Shown here: piece after piece, positions 1-7,854 of the stretch
Position numbering within the stretch: position 1 is the stretch's first letter
How the letters are laid out: every line of letters begins with the position of its first letter
From: RUG100 sp050953425
Lineage (GTDB): Bacteria > Bacillota > Clostridia > Peptostreptococcales > Anaerovoracaceae
NCBI GenBank assembly: GCA_050953425.1
Contig: JBMNMQ010000006.1
Coordinates: forward strand, 124,001 to 188,000
Direction of reading: 5' to 3'
DNA: 64,000 bases
The notes under the pieces: generated by a model
Seen by the model: the letters and a program-made list of their open reading frames with translations, nothing else
Told to the model about the DNA's origin: nothing
The model's database searches: none
Program-made: the position numbers and the translations under genes

Positions 1-597
1 GTCGGCGCGGGCGGCCAGAATCTCTTCCTTCATTTCTTCGCCGGCTTCCGCGGACAGCACCGGCAGATCCGACCCGGCGAGCGGCGGCAGCTCCCGCATC
101 GCCGCTTCGAAGGGCCGGTCGTAGATGTCGGTGACGGAAAAGATGTGACTGCCGATCGTGATGCCGCGCCGCTCCAGGAGCTGCAGGGCGATGCCGCCGG
201 CAATGCACAGCGGTGCCGTCATGCGCGCGGAAAAGGGGCCGCCGCCGGCCATGTTGAGGCGGTCGCCGTATTTGACCCGGGCCGTGTAGTCGGCATGACC
301 GGGTCGGGGAATGCGCCGCAGGGCGCGGTAATCGCCGGAGCGGCGGTCGCGGTTGCGGATCACCAGGCGCAGCGGCCGGTCACTGACCTTTTCCGGGACG
401 TCCGGTTCGCGGCGGGCGGTGGTCAGCGGCGAACGGCCGGGGGCGCGGCGGTCGAGGAAGGCCTGCAGCTGCGCCGCGTCGATGTCCCGCTCGAAATCAA
501 AGTCTGCCGGCAGACCCTCGAGGGTGACGCCGATCGTTTCTTCGTGCGAGCCGCCGTCGATGGTGACGCGCAGGTTTTTACCGAAGCTCGATTTCAT
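1..597 (-). CDS. aroC: Chorismate synthase (3' end outside window)
   Basis: This gene encodes chorismate synthase, which converts 5-enolpyruvylshikimate 3-phosphate to chorismate using reduced FMN, the last common step of the shikimate pathway. The visible 199 codons begin MKSSFGKNLRVTIDGGSHEE, the usual opening of a somewhat divergent member. Further in come RNRDRRSGDY, RPGHADYTARVKYG and MAGGGPFSARMTA, the flavin and substrate loops of the family. The ATG lies inside the last codons of aroA (20 bp overlap), as expected for the final gene of a tightly packed operon. The C-terminal half lies beyond base 1. Identification is secure. Confidence 0.95.
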   Translation of the reverse strand, partial: MKSSFGKNLRVTIDGGSHEETIGVTLEGLPADFDFERDIDAAQLQAFLDRRAPGRSPLTTARREPDVPEKVSDRPLRLVIRNRDRRSGDYRALRRIPRPGHADYTARVKYGDRLNMAGGGPFSARMTAPLCIAGGIALQLLERRGITIGSHIFSVTDIYDRPFEAAMRELPPLAGSDLPVLSAEAGEEMKEEILAARAD

Positions 598-1885
598 CAG
601 CGATACCTCCCAGGCTGCGAAAATCATCGAAGAACAGCGGATAGGATTTGTTCACCGCCTCAGCGCCGCGGATCAGCACCGGCTCGTCACAGACGAGGGA
701 AGCGATCGCTTCTGTCATGACGATGCGGTGATCATTGCAGCCGTCGACGGTACCGCCGCGCAGCCGTCTCCGTCCCCGGATCAGCAGTCCGTCGTCGGCC
801 TCGCACAGGTCGCCGCCGAGCGCATTGAGCTCGCTGCGGGTCGCGGCCAGGCGGTCGCTCTCCTTGAGGCGCAGGCGGGCAGCACCGCCGATGCGGTGCG
901 TACCGGGCGTGACGGCCAGCAGCAGGGCGAGAATCGGCACCAGATCGGGGATGTCGCGGGCATCGAGGGTGAAGCCGTCGGGTCCGGGGGTCAGGCAGGC
1001 GTCGGAGACGCCGGCCCTGCCGCCGAGGCGCGCTGCCAGAACGGCAATGCGGCGGTCGCCCTGCAGCGAGTGCCGCTGCAGTCCGTGCAGCCGGATGCGG
1101 GCGCCGAGGTTGCTGGCGGCAATCCAGAACGCCGCTGCCGACCAGTCGCCCTCCGGTTCGGCCGGGTCCGGCATCCTGTAGCTCTGTCTGCCGGGAATGC
1201 GGTAGACGGGGCCGGGCCCGGCGGCTTCCTCGACGTCGACGCGGATGCCGGCGCTGCGCAGCGTCGCCAGCGTCATGTCGGCGTACTGCCGCGACTGCAG
1301 CGGTGTGGTCAGCCGGATGGTGCCGCCCTCCGCGGTCAGCGGCAGGGCCAGGAGAAGACCGGTTACGTACTGTGAGCTGACGTCACCGGGCAGCGTGAAG
1401 GTGCCGCCGTGCAGTTTCCCCTCGGCGCGGCAGATCAGAGATCCCCGGCCGCGCTGCAGGCGGCAGCCGTGGGCTTCCATCTCTTCCCAGAGCGGTGAAA
1501 GAGGGCGCTGCGGCAGCTTGCCGCGGCCGGTAAAGGCGGCCCGGGAACGCAGGGCCATCGTCACCGGCAGCAGAAAGCGCAGGGTCGAACCGCTTTCGCC
1601 GCAGTCGAGATCGGGGGCCGCGCTGTCGTCTTCGCGGCCGCAGCCGGGCGCCGAACTGTCTGTGCGGTGATCGCGGCCGGACGCCGCCTGCTCCAGTTCG
1701 GTCAGCGCCGCGGCGGTGGCGCGCAGATCGGCCGAGAGCGGCTCCATGCGGGGCAGCAGCGGCTGCATGGCCGCCGTGTCGCCGGCGAGAAAGGCGGCGA
1801 TCAGCAGCCGGTGGCAGTGCGATTTGCCGGCGGGAACGTGTACTTCGCCGGTCAGTTTTGCAGCGGGTTGCAGGCGGAGGTCCAT
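578..1885 (-). CDS. aroA: 3-phosphoshikimate 1-carboxyvinyltransferase (EPSP synthase)
   Basis: EPSP synthase transfers the enolpyruvyl group of PEP to shikimate 3-phosphate. The 435-residue length is normal for the family. Recognisable motifs in order are PAGKSHCHRL near the N-terminus (Lys for phosphate binding), DCGESGSTLRFLLP (PEP loop), GDVSSQYVTGLLLALPL, EGDWSAAAFWIAA, RLKESDRLAA and DHRIVMTEAIAS near the C-terminus. The start lies 4 bp after the aroB stop, with CTGGAG as ribosome site inside the end of aroB. The 3' end overlaps aroC, so translation is probably coupled. A stretch near residues 60-80, rich in Asp, Arg and Ser, looks like a small lineage insertion. Confidence 0.96.
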   Translation of the reverse strand: MDLRLQPAAKLTGEVHVPAGKSHCHRLLIAAFLAGDTAAMQPLLPRMEPLSADLRATAAALTELEQAASGRDHRTDSSAPGCGREDDSAAPDLDCGESGSTLRFLLPVTMALRSRAAFTGRGKLPQRPLSPLWEEMEAHGCRLQRGRGSLICRAEGKLHGGTFTLPGDVSSQYVTGLLLALPLTAEGGTIRLTTPLQSRQYADMTLATLRSAGIRVDVEEAAGPGPVYRIPGRQSYRMPDPAEPEGDWSAAAFWIAASNLGARIRLHGLQRHSLQGDRRIAVLAARLGGRAGVSDACLTPGPDGFTLDARDIPDLVPILALLLAVTPGTHRIGGAARLRLKESDRLAATRSELNALGGDLCEADDGLLIRGRRRLRGGTVDGCNDHRIVMTEAIASLVCDEPVLIRGAEAVNKSYPLFFDDFRSLGGIADEIELR

Positions 1886-1889
1886 CGGC

Positions 1890-2954
1890 TTACTCCAGAC
1901 CGGCCTCGATGAATTCCTCGAGGCCGCGCACCGGAATGTCCATCAGCGCGCATTCGCCGATCTTCAGCGGAATGACGAGGTTGATGATGTCACCGCTGCG
2001 CTTTTTGTCGCGCAGGGCCGCTTCCGTCAGTTCGTGCGCGGTGAAGCTGCATTTCAGCGGATACTCGTATTTTTCGAGGAGGTTGCGCATCGGAATCGAG
2101 CAGTCGTAGCGCGACCATTCCATCTTTTTGGCGGCCCGGCAGCAGGCGAGCATGCCGATCGCGACCGCGTGGCCGTGCGGAATGTTGTAGTTGCTGCAGG
2201 TCTCGATCGCGTGGCCGATGGTGTGGCCGAAGTTCAGCAGCCGCCGCTGGCCGTAGTCGTGTTCGTCGATTTCCACCAGCGAGCGCTTGACCTTGATCGC
2301 CTCGGTGATGCAGCGGCGCAGGAAAGCGTTGAAGTCCGGCTCTTCGGCGCGTGAGATATAGGTAAAGAGTTCGCCGTTGGCGATGCAGCCGCACTTGATG
2401 ACCTCTGCCAGGCCGTCGAGGAAGATGTCGTTGGGCAGCTGGGCGATGGTCTGCGGATCGCAGAGCACGCGCGACGGCTGCCAGAAGGCACCGGCGAGGT
2501 TCTTGCCGGCCTTGAGGTTGACGGCGGTCTTGCCGCCGACACTGGAATCGACGGCCGCCAGCAGGGTGGTCGGGATCTGCACAAAGCGGATGCCGCGCAG
2601 ATAGACAGCCGCGGCAAAGCCGGTGAGATCGCCGACAACGCCGCCGCCGAGGGCGACGAGGATATCGCTGCGGGTGAATTCCTCATGGGCGAGGTATTCC
2701 AGCAGCGTTGTCAGAGTGGCCATCGATTTGCTCTCCTCCCCCGGCGTGAAGACGGTCTTGCGGACGTCAAAGCCGGCCTCGGTGAGGGACGCTTCGATGG
2801 TTTTCGTGTAGAGCGCGTGGACCGTCTTGTCGGTGACGATGCAGGCCTTGCAGGGCTCGATGATTTCGCGGATCAGTTCGCCGCAGCGCGGCAGCAGGCC
2901 GTCCTCCATGAGCACGTCATAGGGTGTTCCGGTATGGATGGTGATTTTGTTCAT
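1890..2954 (-). CDS. aroB: 3-dehydroquinate synthase
   Basis: AroB converts DAHP to 3-dehydroquinate using NAD and a divalent metal. I place the start at the ATG at 2954 (MNKITIHTGTPYDV), giving 354 residues, the usual size. GAGG sits 6 bp upstream. The open frame continues further upstream but that extension is Arg-rich and unlike the family. Visible motifs are GEESKSM, DILVALGGGVVGDLTGFAA (NAD loop), IPTTLLAAVDSSVGGKTAVN, AEVIKCG (metal Glu), LLNFGHTIGHAIE and PHGHAVAIGM (metal His residues). A 161-bp gap separates it from tyrA, the only sizeable gap in the operon. Confidence 0.96.
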   Translation of the reverse strand: MNKITIHTGTPYDVLMEDGLLPRCGELIREIIEPCKACIVTDKTVHALYTKTIEASLTEAGFDVRKTVFTPGEESKSMATLTTLLEYLAHEEFTRSDILVALGGGVVGDLTGFAAAVYLRGIRFVQIPTTLLAAVDSSVGGKTAVNLKAGKNLAGAFWQPSRVLCDPQTIAQLPNDIFLDGLAEVIKCGCIANGELFTYISRAEEPDFNAFLRRCITEAIKVKRSLVEIDEHDYGQRRLLNFGHTIGHAIETCSNYNIPHGHAVAIGMLACCRAAKKMEWSRYDCSIPMRNLLEKYEYPLKCSFTAHELTEAALRDKKRSGDIINLVIPLKIGECALMDIPVRGLEEFIEAGLE

Positions 2955-3115
2955 AACAAGCCTCGTTTCCTTCTTCGATGCAGATAGTGGGTTGCTTTCA
3001 TGCCGCGGGGCGGATCGGGCGGGCGCCGGGGAGCGAATCCCGCCATCGCTGCGGCCGGGTGAAATGCCGGCGGCGCCGAACAGATCGCCGCTGCGGCCGG
3101 GCGGAGCGCCGGTGC

Positions 3116-3961
3116 TCAGAAGTACGCGCGGTCGATCTCCGCTTTTCGCTCGCGCCCCTCGCGCAGCATCTGCCGCAGCGCGTCGGCTTCCCCTTCGCGG
3201 ATGGCCCGGCTGTAGCTGCTGAGCCGGCGGGTGAGGCCGTCGATTTCGTCGGCCAGATTGTCGCGGTTTTCGAGAAAGAGTTCGGTCCACATATCTTCGT
3301 TGAGCCGCGCGACGCGCGTGAGATCGCGATAGCTGCCGGCCGAAAAGCCCATATGCTGCGCCGCCGTCGGGCTCTTGATGTAGGCGCTGGAGACGACGTG
3401 CGCCAGCTGCGAAGTGAAAGCGATCATGCGGTCGTGCTCTTCCGGCGTGGTGATCTGCACGTTGGTAAAGCCGATCGTGCTGCACAGCGATTTGATGCGC
3501 TCCATTTCCTCGATGGCGATGTCGGCGGGCGGGGTCAGGATCATGCTGGCCTTGTCAAAGAGCGCTTTCTTGGCATGGGCAAAGCCGGAATGCTCGAGCC
3601 CGGCCATCGGGTGCGCGCCGACAAAGCGAAAGCCGTGCGCCGCGGCGATCGGTTCGATCTGCTCGCAGACATATCGCTTGACGCCGCAGGTGTCCATCAC
3701 CAGCGTTCCGGGGCGGAACTGCGCGGCATGGCTTCGTATATATTCTACCGTAGCCTGCGGCCACAGTGCAACAACAACCATCTCGCAGGAAGCCAGCATG
3801 TCTTCGGTCAGTTCCTCCTCGATCGCGCCGACGAGAACGGCCTCGCGGGTCACGGTTTCGTCGAGGTCGGTGCCGTAGACCGTGTAGTCCGTACTGGTGT
3901 TGAGGGCCTTGGCGAGGGAGCCGCCGATCAGGCCCAGTCCGATGATTCCGATCATCTCCAT
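3116..3961 (-). CDS. tyrA: Prephenate dehydrogenase
   Basis: This protein oxidatively decarboxylates prephenate to 4-hydroxyphenylpyruvate on the way to tyrosine. About 281 residues. The N-terminal Rossmann fold has GIIGLGLIGGSLAKAL. Later come VVVALWPQATVEYI, MDTCGVKRYVCE and the substrate signature FVGAHPMAGLEHSGF, with SQLAHVVSSAYI in the helical dimer domain. There is no ACT domain, which fits a core-length TyrA. The start is ambiguous: GTG at 3964, ATG at 3961 or ATG at 3955. The ATG at 3961 shares one base with the aroF stop and has AAAGGAG 4 bp upstream, so translation is probably coupled to aroF. Confidence 0.94.
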   Translation of the reverse strand: MEMIGIIGLGLIGGSLAKALNTSTDYTVYGTDLDETVTREAVLVGAIEEELTEDMLASCEMVVVALWPQATVEYIRSHAAQFRPGTLVMDTCGVKRYVCEQIEPIAAAHGFRFVGAHPMAGLEHSGFAHAKKALFDKASMILTPPADIAIEEMERIKSLCSTIGFTNVQITTPEEHDRMIAFTSQLAHVVSSAYIKSPTAAQHMGFSAGSYRDLTRVARLNEDMWTELFLENRDNLADEIDGLTRRLSSYSRAIREGEADALRQMLREGRERKAEIDRAYF

Positions 3962-4986
3962 CACTCTCCTTTGTAAGCAAACGGGCGAATGGCCTGCACC
4001 GCGCGGACGAGGTCGTCAAAGGCTTCCGGTTTCAGCGACTGCGGACCGTCGCAGAGGGCCTTGGCCGGGTCGTTATGGACTTCGATCATCAGGCCGTCGG
4101 CGCCGGCGGCGGTGGCGGCCATCGCCATCGGCTTGACAAGTTCGGCGTGGCCGGTGGCGTGGCTGGGGTCGACGATCACCGGCAGATGCGTCTTGGTTTT
4201 CAGCAGCGGTACGGCCGAGAGATCGAGGGTGTTGCGCGTCGCCGTCTCGAAGGTGCGGATGCCGCGCTCGCAGAGAATCACGCGCTCGTTGCCGCCGGCC
4301 ATGATGTATTCGGCGCTCATGAGGAATTCCTTGAGCGTGCTGGAAAGGCCGCGCTTGAGCAGAACCGGCTTGTCCTGGCGGCCGAGTTCTTTCAGCAGCT
4401 CGAAATTCTGCATGTTGCGGGCGCCGACCTGGATGACATCGACGTTTTCAAAGAGGTCGAGATGGGAAATGTCCATGATCTCGGTGACGATCGGCAGACC
4501 GCTGCGGGCCCTGGCCTTTTCGAGCAGATCGATGCCGGTTTTGCGCATGCCCTGGAAGGCGTAGGGACTGGTGCGCGGCTTGAAGGCGCCGCCGCGGTAG
4601 AGGGAGGCGCCGGAAGCCTTGACGGCCGCGGCGATCTCGCAGACCTGCGATTCCGATTCGACCGAGCAGGGTCCGGCGATGATCTGAAAGCTGCCGCCGC
4701 CGATGCGCACGGTTTCGCCGCCGGGTGTCGGAATTTCGATCACGGTGTCGCGGGGGTGAAATTTGCGATTGGCGTTCTTGTACGGTTCCTGAATGCGGTG
4801 CACGCTCTCGACGATGTCGAGCGCTTCGATCAGATCGGTGTCGACGCCGCTGGTGTCGCCGATCAGTCCCATGATCGTCGTGCTCGCTCCCTGCGAGTAA
4901 TGGATGTCGAGATCCATGCTGTGCAGCCAGGAGACGAGATTGTCGAGCTGCTTCTGCTCCGGATTTTCCTTTAAGATAATGATCAT
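3961..4986 (-). CDS. aroF: 3-deoxy-7-phosphoheptulonate synthase (DAHP synthase, AroF/AroG type I beta)
   Basis: DAHP synthase condenses PEP and erythrose 4-phosphate, the committed step of aromatic synthesis. The 341-residue frame starts MIIILKENPEQKQLD with AAGGAG upstream. The first 80 or so residues form the ferredoxin-like/ACT-like regulatory domain typical of the Thermotoga/Bacillus beta subgroup. The barrel follows: IIAGPCSVESESQV, SLYRGGAFKPRTSPYAFQG, EIMDISHLDLF, QVGARNMQNFELLKELG, PVLLKRGLSSTLKEF and VDPSHATGHAEL. In Thermotoga the N-terminal domain senses Phe and Tyr (family knowledge), which matches the Tyr/Phe attenuator upstream. The gene is first in the operon. Confidence 0.96.
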   Translation of the reverse strand: MIIILKENPEQKQLDNLVSWLHSMDLDIHYSQGASTTIMGLIGDTSGVDTDLIEALDIVESVHRIQEPYKNANRKFHPRDTVIEIPTPGGETVRIGGGSFQIIAGPCSVESESQVCEIAAAVKASGASLYRGGAFKPRTSPYAFQGMRKTGIDLLEKARARSGLPIVTEIMDISHLDLFENVDVIQVGARNMQNFELLKELGRQDKPVLLKRGLSSTLKEFLMSAEYIMAGGNERVILCERGIRTFETATRNTLDLSAVPLLKTKTHLPVIVDPSHATGHAELVKPMAMAATAAGADGLMIEVHNDPAKALCDGPQSLKPEAFDDLVRAVQAIRPFAYKGE

Positions 4987-5056
4987 AGCGATGCTCCTTC
5001 TTGATTCGACCGGATATCCCGGCGTTTGTCTTCGGCCGGCTGGGGTGATCCCCGCG

Positions 5057-5090
5057 AAAAAAACCTCCTCAGGCGTTTCGCTTGAGGAGG
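5057..5090 (-). terminator. Intrinsic terminator of the aro operon attenuator
   Basis: On the minus strand bases 5090-5079 pair with 5075-5064, a 12-bp stem with one A-C mismatch and a 3-nt loop, followed by seven U (5063-5057). It lies between the leader peptide stop (5124) and the aroF start (4986), so readthrough must be regulated for the operon to be expressed. Bases 5082-5075, the inner upstream arm and loop, are perfectly complementary to leader bases 5143-5136, which gives a competing antiterminator. Confidence 0.88.
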
Positions 5091-5123
5091 TAACATTCGT
5101 TTGATGCGGGAATCGGGCGGTGG

Positions 5124-5213
5124 TTATCTCTGAACAGCGAAACAAGCCTTACTGAAGCCAGTAAAGCCGTAAAAGTAAAAATAGCTGTTCATTCTGGATG
5201 GAAGAATCACCAT
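5124..5213 (-). CDS. Tyr/Phe-rich attenuator leader peptide of the aro operon
   Basis: A 29-codon reading frame starts at the ATG at 5213, with AAAGGA 9 bp upstream, and ends at TAA (5126-5124). It reads MVILPSRMNS, then YFYFY at residues 11-15, then GFTGFSKACFAVQR. Eight of 29 residues are Tyr or Phe and there is no Trp. Inside it, 5167-5159 and 5154-5146 form a 9-bp hairpin with one G-U pair. Bases 5191-5184 (codons 8-10) are complementary to 5138-5131, and that second arm overlaps the antiterminator segment 5143-5136. A ribosome stalled on the YFYFY codons would free the antiterminator, while a ribosome reaching the stop would block it. This is a textbook attenuator; the mechanism is inferred. 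Confidence 0.88.
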   Translation of the reverse strand: MVILPSRMNSYFYFYGFTGFSKACFAVQR

Positions 5214-5245
5214 CGTTCGCTGTCCTTTCGTTTTTCTTGTCGATT

Positions 5246-5274
5246 ATCTTAGCACGCGATTTCGCGGTTGTAAA
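5246..5274 (-). promoter_or_regulatory. Promoter of the aro operon leader
   Basis: Minus-strand TTTACA (5274-5269), a 17-bp spacer and TAAGAT (5251-5246) form a sigma-A-like promoter. Transcription would start near 5239, just upstream of the leader peptide ribosome site at about 5228-5223. Confidence 0.6.
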
Positions 5275-5344
5275 GTGCCGCGAAAAAAGTCAGATAATTA
5301 CAGACAATTCGCCGCACTGCCGTCCGCCGTCGCGGTGCGGCACC

Positions 5345-5526
5345 CCGGCCGCAGGGCTGCGGAGGCGGAAAAGCGTGCCGGCTGCAGGGTCGGGGAGGCG
5401 GAAAAACGTGCCGGCCGCAGGGCTGCGGAGGCGGAAAAGCGTGCCGGCTGCAGGGCTGCGGAGGCGGAAAAGCGTGCCGGCCGCAGGGTCGGGGAGGCGG
5501 AAAAACGTGCCAGCTGCAGGGTCGGG
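5345..5526. repeat. 33-bp tandem repeat (about 5.5 copies)
   Basis: Units begin at 5345, 5378, 5411, 5444 and 5477, with a partial sixth at 5510. Two sub-variants (CTGCGG or TCGGGG in mid-unit) are interspersed. The array lies in the gap between the divergent aro leader and the FMN reductase gene. It keeps an open frame of 11-residue repeats because 33 is a multiple of 3, but that frame has no convincing start and resembles no protein. The rest of 5275-5725 shows no other gene. Confidence 0.85.
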
Positions 5527-5725
5527 ACGACTGCAAAGCATGGCGAGCGGCGGCAGCCGATGCGGGGAAAAGGAGGGGGAGTCCGTTGCCGCAGGCAGGC
5601 TTTTCAGCTAAAATAATAGCGGAAGCGGCACTTTCCCGCCTCGTTCGCCGGCTGAGACAATATCCGGCGGGACGGACAGAAAAGTGCCGGAACTAAGAAA
5701 CCGGAAAGCCGAAAAGAGGGAGATC

Positions 5726-6301
5726 ATGAAAATCTGTGCTTTAAAGGGCAGCCCGCGCAAAGAGGGCAACACCAACGCTGTTCTGCAGCCGTTTCTGCAG
5801 GAGTGTCGGCGGCTCGGCCATGATACGGAGGAGTTTGAACTCTATGAGAAGGAGATCCACGGCTGTGTCGCCTGCCGCACCTGCCAGCAGACGCGGACGG
5901 AGTTCGGCTGCGTGTTCGCCGATGATGCGGTTGAACTGTTCGATGCCGTCAGGGAGAGTGATCTGATCGTGCTGGCAACGCCGATCTACGCCTGGTACTG
6001 CACGCCGCCGATGAAGGCGCTGCTCGACCGCTTTATCTACGGATTCTGCAAATTCTACGGCGAACCGCCGAAAACGACTCTGTGGGAGGGAAAGAAAATG
6101 GCGCTCGTCGTGACCTGCGGCTATCCGCCCGAGAAGGGTGCCGATCTTTTCGCCGAGGGCATGAAGCGTTACTGCAGACATGCGCACCTGCAGTATCAGG
6201 GCATGCTGGCTGAGCATGATCCCGGTTATCACGCCGTGTTCCTCGACGATGACAAAATCGGGCGCGCGGTGCAGTTTGCCGACCGGCTCCTGCAGCCGTG
6301 A
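5726..6301 (+). CDS. Flavodoxin-fold NAD(P)H-dependent FMN reductase / iron-sulfur flavoprotein
   Basis: This 191-residue protein of the NADPH-dependent FMN reductase superfamily starts MKICALKGSPRKEGNTNAVL, the phosphate-binding loop for FMN. A cysteine cluster at about residues 48-62 (CVACRTCQQTRTEFGC) resembles the site that holds an iron-sulfur cluster in archaeal and clostridial iron-sulfur flavoproteins. LIVLATPIYAWYCTPPMKALLDR is the usual flavin-contact strand. The ATG at 5726 follows GAGGGAG. Likely role: cytoplasmic electron transfer or reduction of small oxidants; substrate unknown. It is a single gene, convergent with the MFS gene. Confidence 0.82.
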   Translation: MKICALKGSPRKEGNTNAVLQPFLQECRRLGHDTEEFELYEKEIHGCVACRTCQQTRTEFGCVFADDAVELFDAVRESDLIVLATPIYAWYCTPPMKALLDRFIYGFCKFYGEPPKTTLWEGKKMALVVTCGYPPEKGADLFAEGMKRYCRHAHLQYQGMLAEHDPGYHAVFLDDDKIGRAVQFADRLLQP

Positions 6302-6344
6302 TGCCGGCTCGCGGCATGAGCTGCCGTGCCCGGTGCCTGAGCGG

Positions 6345-7568
6345 CTAGGCGGCAGCGGACCGCTGGGCGCCGCGGTGAATGCGGAGACTGAAGAGGCTGG
6401 CCATTATGCAGAGCGCGATATCGATGAGCCAGACCGCATTGTAACCGCCGGTAGCTTCCAGCAGAAGACCGCCCAGCCAGGCGCTGCAGAAGGCTCCGAT
6501 CTGGTGGACCAGAAACAGCAGGCCGATCAGGGAAGCCACCTGAACGAGGGGGAAATTCTCGTTGACCAGACCCGATGTCGGGGATACCGTCGCATCGCCG
6601 GTCATGCCCAGCCCGACGGCGAAGAGCACCGCCGTGAACAGATTTTTCGGCAGCAGGAAGAGGTATACGAGAACCCAGACGGCCCGGAAACCATAGTAAA
6701 ATCCGAGCAGGTTTCCCTTGCGCACCCTTTTGCTGAGATAGCCGGAGAGCAGCGCACCCAGGATCGTCGCGATGCCGTAGACCGAAAACGCCCAGCTCGC
6801 GGCGTTCTTCGCGATACCGTAGGAGACATACTGCGAAAAGAGATGCGATTCGATGATCACCATGTGAAAGCCGCACGTGGAAAAACCGGCCAGCAGCAGG
6901 CGGTAGGTGCGGTTGCGAAAGGCGTGGACGAAGAGTTCCCCGACCGGCGGGAGCTCTTTTTGTTCGGCTTTCGGCGGCGGGTCTTTTCTGGTTACGATCA
7001 GGGCGGCCGGGATCAGAGCCGCGGCAATGCCGCAGAGCATCATCAGCGTGTGGAACAGGCCGCCGGCGCTGAGCACTGCCTGCATCAGCGGTGAGAGGAT
7101 AAAGCCGATCATGCCGGCGGCCGCGTTGAGCATGCCGGCAATTGTCATTGCGTGCTGCTGGCCGACAAAGTGGATCGCGGATGTGAGGATGAGGCCGAAG
7201 GCCAGGGCGCCGGCGCCGGCGCCGAATACAAACCCGAGGAAGAACAGCAGCGAAAAGAAGGAACGGGACAGCAGCATGCCGATCATGCTGGCCATCAGCA
7301 GCAGAGCACCGAGGATGAGGACCTGTCGGTTCGACCGTCGTCCCGCGATGATGCCGAATATCGGCTGTGTCGCACCGAAAACGATCTGCATAACGGCGAT
7401 GCAGAAGCTGACGTCTTCGTAATGCAGGCCGCAGTGATCGGCCAGAGGATTCAGCAGGATTCCGATGTCTGCCCGCACGCCCGCGCCGACACCGTACAGC
7501 ACGCAGGCGATCAGGCCGAAGAGGAGTACTATGCCAAAGGAGAGTTCACTTGTTTTTCGTTGTGTCAT
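6345..7568 (-). CDS. MFS transporter (OxlT/YhjX-like family)
   Basis: A 407-residue major facilitator superfamily transporter with about 12 hydrophobic segments. The start at 7568 (MTQRKTSELSFGIVLLFG) places the first helix near the N-terminus; upstream in-frame sequence is polar and Arg-rich. The inter-helix loop GIIAGRRSNRQVLILG corresponds to the MFS loop 2-3 motif, and LSKRVRKGNLLG is the matching loop of the second half. Architecture resembles oxalate/formate antiporter-like MFS proteins, but no substrate can be read from sequence. The gene converges on the FMN reductase gene and has about 285 bp upstream, including a 21-bp repeat array. Confidence 0.82.
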   Translation of the reverse strand: MTQRKTSELSFGIVLLFGLIACVLYGVGAGVRADIGILLNPLADHCGLHYEDVSFCIAVMQIVFGATQPIFGIIAGRRSNRQVLILGALLLMASMIGMLLSRSFFSLLFFLGFVFGAGAGALAFGLILTSAIHFVGQQHAMTIAGMLNAAAGMIGFILSPLMQAVLSAGGLFHTLMMLCGIAAALIPAALIVTRKDPPPKAEQKELPPVGELFVHAFRNRTYRLLLAGFSTCGFHMVIIESHLFSQYVSYGIAKNAASWAFSVYGIATILGALLSGYLSKRVRKGNLLGFYYGFRAVWVLVYLFLLPKNLFTAVLFAVGLGMTGDATVSPTSGLVNENFPLVQVASLIGLLFLVHQIGAFCSAWLGGLLLEATGGYNAVWLIDIALCIMASLFSLRIHRGAQRSAAA

Positions 7569-7770
7569 TCGATTTCCCGGTTTCTGCGGACAGGCAGCGA
7601 GTGCGGCGCGGCTGCTCCCGCTGCGAGAAGAGCAGCCCGGATCTTCTTCTGTCCGGATATATCGTCTATTGTCAATCGGCGATTCCCGTGTTCTCCGATC
7701 CGGCGGACAACGCAGAGAATGCGCGGACAAACACTATTATCAATGCCGGGAAACGAGTTGTCAAGCCTGC

Positions 7771-7854
7771 GAAAGATGTGAGCCGCAACGCGAAAGATGT
7801 GAGCCGCGACGCAAAAGATGTGAGCCGCGACGCAAAAGATATAAGCTGCGACGC
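7771..7854. repeat. 21-bp tandem repeat (4 copies)
   Basis: Four consecutive 21-bp units, consensus (G/A)AAAGATGTGAGCCGCGACGC, start at 7771, 7792, 7813 and 7834. The last is diverged. The array ends exactly where the stop codon of the adjacent esterase begins (7854), so it lies immediately 3' of that gene. Confidence 0.85.

Noticed and set aside
2955..3485. N-terminal extension of aroB (and similar extensions of metH and the flavin proteins)
   Set aside because: Extensions are Arg/Pro-rich shadows of open GC-rich frames; internal ATGs with SD match family lengths.
5198..5616. Long plus-strand frames with 11-residue repeats
   Set aside because: They arise from the 33-bp tandem array; no SD, no family resemblance, and two different frames are equally open.
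7771..7854. Possible CRISPR array (also considered for 5345, 24033, 27460 and 47301)
   Set aside because: Units are directly adjacent without unique spacers and no cas genes are present.
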